A DNA stretch of 64,000 nt, from the NCBI GenBank assembly GCA_947478175.1, contig CANJUQ010000002.1:109770-173769 (forward strand), given 5' to 3'. The notes under the pieces were generated by a model that saw only the letters and a list, made by a program, of their open reading frames with translations, was not told where the DNA came from and did no database searches. Shown piece after piece: positions 42,878 through 51,754 of the stretch. The DNA comes from Thiotrichales bacterium. GTDB lineage: Bacteria > Pseudomonadota > Gammaproteobacteria > Francisellales > CACEW01. Every line of letters begins with the position of its first letter. Positions within the stretch are counted from its first letter, which is position 1. The position numbers were made by a program, and so were the translations under genes.

Positions 42878-44146
42878 ATGCATAAAATGCTCCAATGGGC
42901 CAAAGATTTATATCCAATTTGCCGATCTATCATGGGCCAAGGCACTCGGGATACATTGGCTTATTTAAAAAATATTCACCCTGATTTAAAAACGCTGGTC
43001 TTCAAAACAGGAGAAAAAGTATTTGATTGGGAAATCCCAAAAGAATGGAATATTAAAGACGCGTATCTTGAGCATGAGTCTGGAAGAAAATTTGCTGAGT
43101 TTAAAAAGCATAATTTGCATGTGTTAAATTACTCTGTGCCTATTGATCAAATCATGGATCTATCGGAATTAATCCCTCATATTTCTACACAACCTGACCA
43201 ACCTGATTGGATTCCCTATGTGACGAGTTATTACAAAGAACGCTGGGGATTTTGCATGTCTGAGCATGAAAAAAATCAGATGCCTCCTGGAAAATATAAG
43301 GCTTATATAGATTCTTCTCTTACCCCTGGTGAATTACATATCGGTGAAATTTATTTACCCGGAAAAACCCAACAAGAAATTTTTTTCTCAACTTATATTT
43401 GTCATCCCTCTATGGCTAATAACGAGCTCTCTGGTCCTGTACTAACAGCGGCTCTTGTGAACTATATAAAACAAAACCATCCCTCGCCCTATTACAGTTA
43501 TCGCGCTGTCTTTCTTCCGGAGACTATTGGCTCTATTGCTTATCTATCGCGAAATATCAAAACCCTAAAAGAAAATATGACGGCTGGTTTTGTTTTATCG
43601 TGTGTGGGAGATAACAGAGCCTATAGCCACGTCGAATCAAGATTAGGAAACACATTGGCAGATCAGGCTTTAAGTGCTGCTTTGATTGGCAAAGATAATA
43701 CTCACGTTTATGATTTCTTAACTCGAGGGTCAGACGAACGACAATATTGTTCACCAGGTGTTGACCTTCCCGTCTGCGGGTTTTGTCGAAGTAAATATGC
43801 CGAATATCCTGAATATCACACCAGTGCTGACAACTTTGATGTTGTCACTGAAGAGGGCTTAGCGGGTGCATTCACAGTGATGAAAGATATTATTGATGCA
43901 TTTGAATTAGGGTGTTTATACCCACAAAATCAAATTCTCTGCGAGCCTCAATTAGGAAAAAGAAATCTTTACCCCACACTCAGCCAAAAAGGCAATAGCA
44001 ATAAAACGCTTCAAATTCGAATGGATGTTTTAGCTTATGCAGACGGGGAGCATAGTTTGTTTGATATAGCCAGAAGAATAAAATCTCCCCTGACTGATAT
44101 CACTCGAGAGATAAAAATTCTGCGAGAACACGGCTTGTTAATCTAA
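42878..44146 (+). CDS. DUF4910 aminopeptidase-like protein with winged helix
   Basis: A 422-residue protein starting at ATG 42878, near the usual start (M...WAKDLYPICRSIMGQGTR); an in-frame ATG at 42800 would add 26 untypical residues. It has the DUF2172/DUF4910 domain pair found in surface-sugar loci: ERWGFCMSEHEKNQMP, IYLPGKTQQEIFFSTYICHPSMANNELSGP (the zinc-peptidase-like His...Glu...), FLPETIGSIAYLS, CGFCRSKYAEYPEYHTSADN, then a C-terminal winged helix. Comparative genomics predicts a zinc amino- or amidohydrolase. It is the only plus-strand gene in this stretch, flanked by two minus operons, and converges with the ACP gene. Confidence 0.82.
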   Translation: MHKMLQWAKDLYPICRSIMGQGTRDTLAYLKNIHPDLKTLVFKTGEKVFDWEIPKEWNIKDAYLEHESGRKFAEFKKHNLHVLNYSVPIDQIMDLSELIPHISTQPDQPDWIPYVTSYYKERWGFCMSEHEKNQMPPGKYKAYIDSSLTPGELHIGEIYLPGKTQQEIFFSTYICHPSMANNELSGPVLTAALVNYIKQNHPSPYYSYRAVFLPETIGSIAYLSRNIKTLKENMTAGFVLSCVGDNRAYSHVESRLGNTLADQALSAALIGKDNTHVYDFLTRGSDERQYCSPGVDLPVCGFCRSKYAEYPEYHTSADNFDVVTEEGLAGAFTVMKDIIDAFELGCLYPQNQILCEPQLGKRNLYPTLSQKGNSNKTLQIRMDVLAYADGEHSLFDIARRIKSPLTDITREIKILREHGLLI

Positions 44147-44151
44147 TAAAA

Positions 44152-44412
44152 TCAACTCAAACAAGCTTCTTTCGACAAACGTAAAATCATTGCCTGAGTC
44201 GCTTCAACAGACCAAAGATTTTGAGGGATAAGCTCTTCTACTGGAATTCGAATAGAAAATTTTTGCTCCAACATATCAATGTACTGAAGCATTCCAAAAG
44301 AATCTAAAACGCCTGCCCCAAATAAATCGGTAGAAGGTTGGATCTGCTCTAGTGAGTCCGTCTTCATTTTTTTTAAAATATCTAAAATGCTTTCCTGTAT
44401 AGAGTCACTCAC
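44152..44412 (-). CDS. Acyl/peptidyl carrier protein
   Basis: An 86-residue carrier protein with the four-helix pattern and the phosphopantetheine attachment serine Ser38 in FGAGVLDSFGMLQYI (residues 31-45). The sequence around the Ser (L-D-S-F) is more like DltC or stand-alone PCPs than fatty-acid ACP (DSL). It ends an operon that also encodes an AMP-forming ligase, a class I aminotransferase, a methyltransferase and an AAC(3)-type acyltransferase, which can all act around a carrier-bound acyl or aminoacyl group. Confidence 0.85.
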   Translation of the reverse strand: MSDSIQESILDILKKMKTDSLEQIQPSTDLFGAGVLDSFGMLQYIDMLEQKFSIRIPVEELIPQNLWSVEATQAMILRLSKEACLS

Positions 44413-44429
44413 AAATTTTTTCCTTTGGA

Positions 44430-45212
44430 CTAGTTAGTAATTAATTCAAACAAATCACGATTTTCAACCGTGATCAATGGATCCTGCTCTAAAAGGGGTA
44501 GATAAGCTTGCTTCATCGCTTGCGCAGTCATTGCAGCAATACTGACGCCTTCTAAAGATAATATTTTCATTCCATGAGCTAAAAAAGAGTCTTGTAAAAC
44601 TGTAAAATCATTAACAGGGGATGGATCTAAAGCTCGAACGTAAAGAGTTTCATCCATTAAATGTGACACCCCATTACGAATCAAAGTCCCTGAAAATTTT
44701 TTTGGATAACGATAATTAATTTTCGCACGCGCTAACCACTCCATGCGGTGCACATAGCTGCAGTTAGTCGGATGTGTCCCCATCATTAGAAATAATGCGT
44801 CTTGCTCTTCCATCCAGTGATAGCAAGAACCTTCCCCCCAAGCATCTTTAGGCTGCAGTGAGCAAAATTCTTCCTCGTGAGGACCTTTAATTCCAAAAGA
44901 AAAAAATGCACTTAAACTACGTTTAACGCCGAGAGATTGGCGAAAGGTCTCAGATAAAACTCCTGTCGTACTCGTTACTTTATCTAAATCACAAACACCC
45001 TCCTGATATCCATTGGTAAAAGTTGGCATTAATAAATCTCTATCTTTTCCTACCAAACTCATCAAAACTTGTAGAACTTTCTCAGGAATTTCCTGACGAG
45101 GAGAGTTTAAAACAGTCATCAAAGGCCAAAGTGCTGAAAAAACAACTACTGGCCGATTGTTGTCCTTCATAATTAAAGAATCCAGGGCTTGTTCTAGTTC
45201 TATTAACTCCAT
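44430..45212 (-). CDS. AAC(3)-family N-acyltransferase
   Basis: A 260-residue member of the aminoglycoside 3-N-acetyltransferase family: DLLMPTFTNGYQ (about 58-69), GVLSETFRQSLGVKRSLSAFFSFGIKGP, then FLMMGTHPTNCSYVHRMEW, with the conserved HxxE-like region altered. In polysaccharide loci these enzymes transfer acyl groups from CoA or a carrier protein onto an amino sugar. Placed directly upstream of the carrier protein gene, it may use that as donor. Antibiotic resistance is not implied by context. Confidence 0.8.
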   Translation of the reverse strand: MELIELEQALDSLIMKDNNRPVVVFSALWPLMTVLNSPRQEIPEKVLQVLMSLVGKDRDLLMPTFTNGYQEGVCDLDKVTSTTGVLSETFRQSLGVKRSLSAFFSFGIKGPHEEEFCSLQPKDAWGEGSCYHWMEEQDALFLMMGTHPTNCSYVHRMEWLARAKINYRYPKKFSGTLIRNGVSHLMDETLYVRALDPSPVNDFTVLQDSFLAHGMKILSLEGVSIAAMTAQAMKQAYLPLLEQDPLITVENRDLFELITN

Positions 45213-46427
45213 TTAAGACATACTCTCTATCGGCACAAACCCCATAAAATCCCAGATACAAAATTCACTGGCATAAGCATGGTCCATACCAACAGGTTTG
45301 GGGTGTTCATATTTAGCTAATGCAAATCCAGCTTTAGCCATCACAGGGATAATCTCTATTAAATTTGGCGCAACATTAAAAACAGGGTTTTGGTACTCCG
45401 TTACAATTGCATAAGGTTTTTTATTATCCCCATATCGACCTGCTAACCAGAAAGTGCCATTAGGCTCCATGGTATATAACCAGCCTTTTGGTTTTAGGCA
45501 TTGGCGTAAAGAAAATAATAAATCACTCACTCCTTCTAAAGGTTTGCCATCTTCTGGTCGTAACAGTAATAACAAAACATCCTGCATAAAAATTAAATCT
45601 ATGGAACCTTGCAAATTCTTTAAAAACTTCAGCCCTTCTTCTGGGGAATCTACATGAATAAATTCAGCCTGACTTTGATGATTCTTTCGCGCAATCTCTA
45701 TCATATTTAAACTAGTATCTATACCAATAACAGTGGCCCCAAAACTAGCCAACTTAGCAGAATAAAATCCATTACCACAGCCAAAATCTAAGACTCGTAA
45801 TCCTTTTAAATTCATAGAACCAAAATAAGATTGTATGAAAGCTTCTTGGATGTACTGATAAGGGGAATTCTCATGGACAGAAAGCCCCTGCGCATCAAAT
45901 TTTTGGTCATGCCACCACTTCCAACGTTTTTCCATCGGAACTCTTTCAACCAAAGTGACATACTGGCCCACGCGAGAATGAAAAGTCCCTAAATGTTGCC
46001 GATCCATCACATGATCCAAAGGCTTGAAAAATGCCTGATATGCTTCGCTATCTACCGAGACTAGAAGCTGCCTTTGTTTTAATAGATCAAATAAATCCTT
46101 CCCACTCACCGAACGTCCTTTTGGTTTTGTGATTCCGGTATGATCTGCATGAAGCCCGTCAGCCCCATAAAATAAACAGGTGCAATCAGATCCAGAAATA
46201 TTTTCTAACTGATCAATCCATACACTTTGGTCAGACCCTAAACCTAAAGAACCCAAAAGACTTACTGCTTCAGTATTAAGTGAAACATGGGTACGAGCCC
46301 GCGGATTAGAAAGCATCCAAGCACCGTCTTTTAAATGAATCAGAACATCAGGGGCTAATTTATAAACAATCGCCTTAGTTTTAGTTTCTAAAAATATAGG
46401 ATCCGAGCATGCTGTTTCTATTGTCAT
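45213..46427 (-). CDS. SAM methyltransferase with possible PqqD-like N-terminal domain
   Basis: A 404-residue protein whose C-terminal 200 residues form a class I methyltransferase (LRVLDFGCGNGFYSAKLASFGATVIGID, about 211-238; FMQDVLLLLL; LRQCLKPKGWLYTMEPNG). The N-terminal about 70 residues (VLIHLKDGAWMLSNPRARTHVSLNTEAVSLL) resemble the PqqD/RRE pattern in which a short beta-hairpin ends in LN..a..ll; a winged-helix RRE-like domain is possible but unproven. The linker has KWWHDQKFD and NSPYQYIQEAFI. It overlaps the aminotransferase gene by four bases and abuts the AAC(3) gene. Confidence 0.7.
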   Translation of the reverse strand: MTIETACSDPIFLETKTKAIVYKLAPDVLIHLKDGAWMLSNPRARTHVSLNTEAVSLLGSLGLGSDQSVWIDQLENISGSDCTCLFYGADGLHADHTGITKPKGRSVSGKDLFDLLKQRQLLVSVDSEAYQAFFKPLDHVMDRQHLGTFHSRVGQYVTLVERVPMEKRWKWWHDQKFDAQGLSVHENSPYQYIQEAFIQSYFGSMNLKGLRVLDFGCGNGFYSAKLASFGATVIGIDTSLNMIEIARKNHQSQAEFIHVDSPEEGLKFLKNLQGSIDLIFMQDVLLLLLRPEDGKPLEGVSDLLFSLRQCLKPKGWLYTMEPNGTFWLAGRYGDNKKPYAIVTEYQNPVFNVAPNLIEIIPVMAKAGFALAKYEHPKPVGMDHAYASEFCIWDFMGFVPIESMS

Positions 46428-47710
46428 TCTACTAACTCTCGTGAATTTTCTTGATGGATTGATGAAATGCTCTCATCAGAAATACGCTGCACAAACTTCC
46501 TTAATCCCAAAGCTTCTAATTTTCTATTCGCCAACTCAGGATCAAAATTTTTAGCTCGAATTAAATCTTTCAGAGACAAAAGAGCTTGATATATTTTCTC
46601 TTCTGATTCAGCACCAATAGACACTCTCACAAATCGACCTGTTGTTTTTCCATAAGCAGAACCCGGGACGACTGATACATGATTTAATAAAAGCATGGCC
46701 AAGCAAAAATCCATATCCGTCCCAGGAAAATCTTCCAAACTTAAGAAAAAATAAAAAGTGCATTTACCTGGCAAACAAGAAAGGCCTAGGTCATCAATCA
46801 TTTTTTCAACTCGTGCCCTCTTTTCAACCACTTGTCTCACTTGAGGCAAAGTCACCGCAATCACATCATCAAAATAATGGGCCATATAATATAAAAGTAT
46901 GGTGGGTGCACAGGTAATTAAATGCTGGTTTAGCTTTAAAATTTCTTGAATCAAAGCGGGGGTTGAAACAACGTAACCGACCCGCCATCCGGACATCCCC
47001 ATATTTTTAGACAGCGAATTAATTAAAATAATTCCATCTTTATCTGGAACGACTTTGGCAATCGAACAAAATTTTTCGCCATATTCATCTAAAACAAAAT
47101 CACTATAAGCCTCGTCTACCAGAACATAAATTCCACGTGACCTGGCTTGCTGATAGAGATCTAATAATTCACTTTCCGTATATAAACGCCCTGCGGGATT
47201 ATTGGGATTGTTGATAATCACCATGCGGGTTTTATCAGAAAAATATTGGTGAAAGTTTTTTACTTCGCAATCATAGGGAATAAAGCCTGGCACTGCGTCG
47301 ACCAGCCTCGCCTGTTCTTGATAACTCAACCAACCAGGTTCATGAATCAATACCTCATCCCCTGGATTTAATACCGCTTGCATCGCCATAAAAATCACCG
47401 GCTTTGAGCCTGCGCTGATTAATAATTCCGAAACAGGGTCAATCTCTGTCTCATAGTGCTTTGCATAATATTCAGCAATTTTTTTACGCAATGCAGGAAC
47501 GCCCTGCGTATCTGAATAGTGATACCCCGCATTGAAATTCAGTTGCTTAAAATCAAACATGGGAATATCAAAAAAAGCCTCACCCAGAGATAAAGTTGTG
47601 ATGTCATCTCCACGTCTTTTTAAGTCATAAACTAACTGATTAATATAAATGGACATTGCCTCGGCAATATTTTTAACGCGATGACTGATCTGCATACTAG
47701 GCTTTTTCAT
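46424..47710 (-). CDS. Class I/II PLP aminotransferase
   Basis: A 428-residue fold-type I aminotransferase: YSDTQGVPALRKKIAEYYAKHY (about 63-84), ISAGSKPVIFMAMQAVLNPGDEVLIHEPGW, INNPNNPAGRLY (about 171), VDEAYSDFV, and the PLP lysine in INSLSKNMGMSGWRVGYV (about 231-248). It should transaminate a keto acid or amino acid rather than a nucleotide sugar. In this operon its product may be activated by the neighbouring AMP-forming ligase and loaded on the carrier protein. Confidence 0.85.
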   Translation of the reverse strand: MKKPSMQISHRVKNIAEAMSIYINQLVYDLKRRGDDITTLSLGEAFFDIPMFDFKQLNFNAGYHYSDTQGVPALRKKIAEYYAKHYETEIDPVSELLISAGSKPVIFMAMQAVLNPGDEVLIHEPGWLSYQEQARLVDAVPGFIPYDCEVKNFHQYFSDKTRMVIINNPNNPAGRLYTESELLDLYQQARSRGIYVLVDEAYSDFVLDEYGEKFCSIAKVVPDKDGIILINSLSKNMGMSGWRVGYVVSTPALIQEILKLNQHLITCAPTILLYYMAHYFDDVIAVTLPQVRQVVEKRARVEKMIDDLGLSCLPGKCTFYFFLSLEDFPGTDMDFCLAMLLLNHVSVVPGSAYGKTTGRFVRVSIGAESEEKIYQALLSLKDLIRAKNFDPELANRKLEALGLRKFVQRISDESISSIHQENSRELVE

Positions 47711-47726
47711 ACGGGCTTTTTTCCTA

Positions 47727-49271
47727 CTATTTTTTTTCTACTAAAAGATGTTTCCTAACTTTCCCACTGGCTGTCTTCGGCAAAGTCTTGCATAGCAAAA
47801 TTTTCTCGGGCCATTTGTGTTTAGTAAGATTTTCATGAAACCATTTTGTAAATAAAGCTAGTGAATTCTCAGGAGCTGTCTCTTTTAACACAATATGTAA
47901 CTCTGCGGATTCCCCATAAAAGTCATGCGGAACCCCCACTGCAGCTACCTCAAGAATAGATTCATGATTACCCGCAATACGTTCAAGCTCCTTCAGAGAC
48001 ATGAAATAACCGCCTTTTTTTATCACGTCTTTAATACGGCCATCTAAGATTAACTGCCCCCGATCATCTAAGTGCGCCAAATCACCCGTTGGAAAATAGC
48101 CCTCTTCATCCAACATTAAACTTACTTTGCCAGAACGATCGATATAGCCCTCAAACAAAAAAGGCGTTTTAACATAAAGTTCTTGAAAATCAGGATCTGA
48201 AGCCAGAGGTTTTAGTTTTATGCTGACACTTGGCATAACAGAACCCACACTGCTTTCAGAACGGGCATGTACGTTTTCAAGCTGTTCTGAACTAATAAAA
48301 GTCGTTTCAGATAAACCAAAATTTTCAAGACAAGGGGTTCCGAATAGCTTCTCTATTTTTTCTTTTTCTGAAAGCAAAATAGGGGCAGTCCCAATAAAAA
48401 TATTTTTAATATTATTTTTTAGTTTTTCTAACTGTTCTTGAGAGAGCCTATTAGCAAAAGACAGAATCCCTCTGGAAATTGTTGGAACCAACCATAGTGC
48501 ATTGATATTTTGAGTTTCGATCGTATTCCAAAATTTTAAAAAAGTAGCTCCACTAAAAGTTTCATCAATCAGAATACTGCCACCAATAGATAAGGGAATC
48601 AGTCCTAGATTAAATAACCCTCCCAAATAAGACATGGGCAAATAATTCCAAAAACGTAATCTTTCAGCCTTCTCATCTAACTGGTGAAAATGCGTAAAAG
48701 CTTTTGCACTTTTCCAAAGCCTTCCCACATTAATGACCATCGCTTTGGGTTCACCCGTTGTCCCACTCGTTGCCAATAATAATTGGCTATCGACGCTACC
48801 CATTGGGAAATCTAGATTCTTTTCTGTTTTTTTAGGTAGCCAATCAAAAGATTGATCTGTTGAAATTTGATGCCAAGCAATACCAGAGTTTCTTAGATAT
48901 TCTCGACATGCGTCATCTAGAAGATCACTCACAATACAAAAATCAGGTTGTGTCATCTCGGCCCAATTTTTTAATTCGCTCGCCGTCGTCGTACAGGGCA
49001 AAGGAGAAAGATCGACGCCCAAACAAAACAAACTTAGGGAAATCACCATTGTCTCAACGCTATTGGGCAATAAAGTTAAAACTCTTCTTTTCTCGGCCAA
49101 GTTTTTATTAGTCAACCAAACAGCACTCTGTTTTATTAACTGTTCAACTTGGGAATAGCTAAAAATGTTAATAGCAATGTCTTTATTCGCTAAAAATGCA
49201 GTCTCTTTTGCATTCTTATCAAAAACTTCTTTAAGCCCGACTGAGATCGCATTCTTGTTCACAGAATTCAT
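47727..49271 (-). CDS. AMP-forming acyl/aminoacyl ligase
   Basis: A 514-residue ANL-superfamily enzyme from ATG 49271 (GGGGA about nine bases upstream; ATG 49286 is also open). Motifs: LLATSGTTGEPKAM (P-loop), NYLPMSYLGGL, NFGLSETTF, GYFPTGDLAHLDDRGQLILDGRIKDVIKKGGYFMSL and the C-terminal catalytic Lys region KTASGKVRKH. It activates a carboxylic acid as the adenylate and probably transfers it to the carrier protein encoded at the end of the operon. The substrate is not predictable by eye. It overlaps the end of the M29-like gene by 41 bases. Confidence 0.85.
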   Translation of the reverse strand: MNSVNKNAISVGLKEVFDKNAKETAFLANKDIAINIFSYSQVEQLIKQSAVWLTNKNLAEKRRVLTLLPNSVETMVISLSLFCLGVDLSPLPCTTTASELKNWAEMTQPDFCIVSDLLDDACREYLRNSGIAWHQISTDQSFDWLPKKTEKNLDFPMGSVDSQLLLATSGTTGEPKAMVINVGRLWKSAKAFTHFHQLDEKAERLRFWNYLPMSYLGGLFNLGLIPLSIGGSILIDETFSGATFLKFWNTIETQNINALWLVPTISRGILSFANRLSQEQLEKLKNNIKNIFIGTAPILLSEKEKIEKLFGTPCLENFGLSETTFISSEQLENVHARSESSVGSVMPSVSIKLKPLASDPDFQELYVKTPFLFEGYIDRSGKVSLMLDEEGYFPTGDLAHLDDRGQLILDGRIKDVIKKGGYFMSLKELERIAGNHESILEVAAVGVPHDFYGESAELHIVLKETAPENSLALFTKWFHENLTKHKWPEKILLCKTLPKTASGKVRKHLLVEKK

Positions 49272-50241
49272 CGCATAGTTCCCCATTATTTAAAATCATT
49301 TTTCCATCGACTATTAACGTCGCTTCTTTAAATACGAAATCCAAATGAAAATCCGTTTTATTCTGACCACCGACCGTGTGATTCGCGCCGAATCCAAAAT
49401 GCATGCATCCGTATGCCCCCTCGTCTGTCAGCATAGTGCCCGTTAGTTTTGCATCCGGATTTAAGCCAACACCACACTCTGCCAAGACTCTTCGTTTAGA
49501 GCCTACTGGACCGAGCATTTTGTTTAAAATTTCAACATAAGAAGCATTCTCACTTTCAATCTCAGTGATACCTCCATTCGAAACAGTTAACACAACAGGA
49601 TTAGAGAGCAGGCCTAATTCTGGACAAGTAATCGACCCATCAATGACTACTTTGCCTATTGAAAAAGTTTCAACAGGTGAGACATTAGCTTCAATATCTG
49701 GCGGAGAGCCTAAATCGCCAGGCTTGGTGACAAACCCTGGACAGCAATTCCCCACCCTCCCGACAATATCTAATAAAATTTTTGTTCCAGCCTTTGTTTT
49801 AACTTCAACGCGCGAGCCCTGAGTAAATGCCTCTGATACTTTTTTTACAATGGAATACTGTGCCTGAAAATCCACGCTTAAAGCTGGGTCATCCAATAGC
49901 TCCCAGGTGTATAACGGCATGCTTAAGAAACGCGCTCCACACTTTCCTGCTTCTACGCGTGCTTGTGAATGGGCTAAAGACATTTTACAAAGCGACATGA
50001 TCAAATCTGCTTTTTTCATTTCTGCAGAAATAATTTCATCGGGCTCAGCGCCATGGAAAGCAGCAATGGGTAAAACCAATAAGTTTGCTTGCAATGGATG
50101 AGATACAAGCGTTTTCGCATAAGTTAAAAAAACTTCTGCAATATCCTGCGTTGATACATCACAAAGAATCAACAATCGCTCTTTGGGATTTAAATTTCCG
50201 CAGTGCTTAATAAGATGCTCAATGACTCGTTGATATTTCAA
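49231..50241 (-). CDS. M29 aminopeptidase/NicX-like metalloenzyme
   Basis: A 336-residue protein of the leucyl aminopeptidase M29/2,5-dihydroxypyridine dioxygenase (NicX) group. The start is most likely TTG 50241, preceded by GAGG six bases upstream; an earlier TTG at 50265 overlaps wzx. Motifs: VEVKTKAGTKILLDI, LPE-like PVETFSIGKVVIDGSI, AECGVGLNPDAKLTG (metal Glu) and MHFGFGANHTVGGQNKTDFHLDFVF (metal His/Asp). Substrate unknown; in this operon it may process an aminoacyl or ring compound feeding the ligase. Next gene: AMP ligase. Confidence 0.75.
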   Translation of the reverse strand: MKYQRVIEHLIKHCGNLNPKERLLILCDVSTQDIAEVFLTYAKTLVSHPLQANLLVLPIAAFHGAEPDEIISAEMKKADLIMSLCKMSLAHSQARVEAGKCGARFLSMPLYTWELLDDPALSVDFQAQYSIVKKVSEAFTQGSRVEVKTKAGTKILLDIVGRVGNCCPGFVTKPGDLGSPPDIEANVSPVETFSIGKVVIDGSITCPELGLLSNPVVLTVSNGGITEIESENASYVEILNKMLGPVGSKRRVLAECGVGLNPDAKLTGTMLTDEGAYGCMHFGFGANHTVGGQNKTDFHLDFVFKEATLIVDGKMILNNGELCDEFCEQECDLSRA

Positions 50242-50257
50242 AATAAACCTCAATAAA

Positions 50258-51754
50258 TTAATCAAGAAAAATCTTAAATTTTCTCTTGTAAGAAAAAAAC
50301 AATGCTATCACTAACAAGGAAAATCCATAAAGTAAGCCTTCAATAATCAGTTTTACTAAAGGCGAAGTATCTCCAAAAATATAAGTACACAACATATGGA
50401 TCATTCCCGAAAAAACCGTTATGGCAACTAAGCCCAAAATTTGTACCGCAATATATTCTCGAAAGGATTGGTTAAGCCATTTCGCAAGCATGACAAGCTG
50501 CATGTTCACCCCTATCACTTGAAGGAAAAGCATTTTCAAAACTAAGCCTAAAGCACCTAAATGCAAACCAAAACTTGACGTAGAAGCTAATAATGCCCAA
50601 CTCAATCCTAAGCCAGGCACCATAGTAAAAAAACTAATATTTCTATAAGCCTCTGTTCGCCTCATAGCATAAAACATGGATCCGTTGATTTGCCCCAGTG
50701 TTTGGTGCACGGGGTATAACATAGCTAAAGCAATCACCCATACAGCAGGAATATATTTTTCTCCGCCGACGATAAATGCAACCTCACGGGCATTAACCAT
50801 CAGAAAAACACTGAAGCAAGAAGTCAGAATAAAAAAAAGAACCGTGTAGTGTTTAAAAAAGGCCCCCAACCGACCCCAATCCTCTTGGGTATAAGCACGT
50901 GAAACTTCACGCATAAAAATAGGGATCATTGTACTCGTCAGGAAAAAACACATGGCAGCAATTTGAAAGGCAAAACCATAATAGCCTTGTTGTATTAACC
51001 CAGAAAAATGTTGCAATAACCAGAAATCAAAAGCCATGCTAAAAATGCAAATAATGTTGTAACTATAGAGTGGCTTACAATAAAAAAAGAAATCTTTTAT
51101 ATACAAGCCCCACGGCACATTTCGCCAATCAAAAAGCTCAATTGTTAAAACATTTTTTATCCATAACATAATGATAAAAGCCAGAAAAACAGCGAACAGT
51201 GTTAGATTTTGAAACCAAAAATAAACGGTTAAATTTAACCAGTGAAAACTAATGATAATAAAAAAAGAAAATAGCGTAGCCCCTGATAAAACAGCCCGTA
51301 TTATTCCACCATATACGGTCAAAGCATGAGCATCTGAAATCTTGATAGCAACTTGATTCAACCAAATTAAAAAAGCATAAGAAGCACCTAACCACACATA
51401 ATCCATTTCAATATGAGGTAGTAATGCCTGATGAAAAGAAAACATCTCTGAAATACAAATCAATGCTACTAATAACAACACGGTAGCTAGAACAACTACC
51501 TGATAAAACCCTATCAATCGAACATTATTATTTTCTGATGAAAGCTTTGTAAAAAATGCTATTGAACTTGCGCTTTCAATAAAACCCACAATTTGTGTAA
51601 AGAAATTTGTTGAATAAGAAAAAACCCCATAATCACTTGGACCTAATATTCTAGGAACCCAGAGCAAAATAATAAAATTTACACAGCCAGCAAGTAACGT
51701 CGCCAAAAACTTTAAAACATAACGGACAGAAACTGAATGCTCCTTTTTTTGCAT
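50258..51754 (-). CDS. wzx: Oligosaccharide flippase (Wzx, MATE/MOP family)
   Basis: A 498-residue protein with 12-14 predicted membrane helices across its whole length, beginning with the family-typical LKFLATLLAGCVNFIILLWVPRILGPSDYGVFSYS (first two segments), and TSTMIPIFMREVSRAY in the middle. Polysaccharide-type MOP flippases translocate undecaprenyl-linked repeat units to the periplasm, where the Wzy-type polymerase at 33245 would join them. It follows the LIC12162-type transferase directly. Confidence 0.9.
   Translation of the reverse strand: MQKKEHSVSVRYVLKFLATLLAGCVNFIILLWVPRILGPSDYGVFSYSTNFFTQIVGFIESASSIAFFTKLSSENNNVRLIGFYQVVVLATVLLLVALICISEMFSFHQALLPHIEMDYVWLGASYAFLIWLNQVAIKISDAHALTVYGGIIRAVLSGATLFSFFIIISFHWLNLTVYFWFQNLTLFAVFLAFIIMLWIKNVLTIELFDWRNVPWGLYIKDFFFYCKPLYSYNIICIFSMAFDFWLLQHFSGLIQQGYYGFAFQIAAMCFFLTSTMIPIFMREVSRAYTQEDWGRLGAFFKHYTVLFFILTSCFSVFLMVNAREVAFIVGGEKYIPAVWVIALAMLYPVHQTLGQINGSMFYAMRRTEAYRNISFFTMVPGLGLSWALLASTSSFGLHLGALGLVLKMLFLQVIGVNMQLVMLAKWLNQSFREYIAVQILGLVAITVFSGMIHMLCTYIFGDTSPLVKLIIEGLLYGFSLLVIALFFSYKRKFKIFLD

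Noticed and set aside
44430..45212. Aminoglycoside resistance gene
   Set aside because: Only the AAC(3) family fold is recognisable; the operon context points to acylation of a sugar, so resistance is not claimed.
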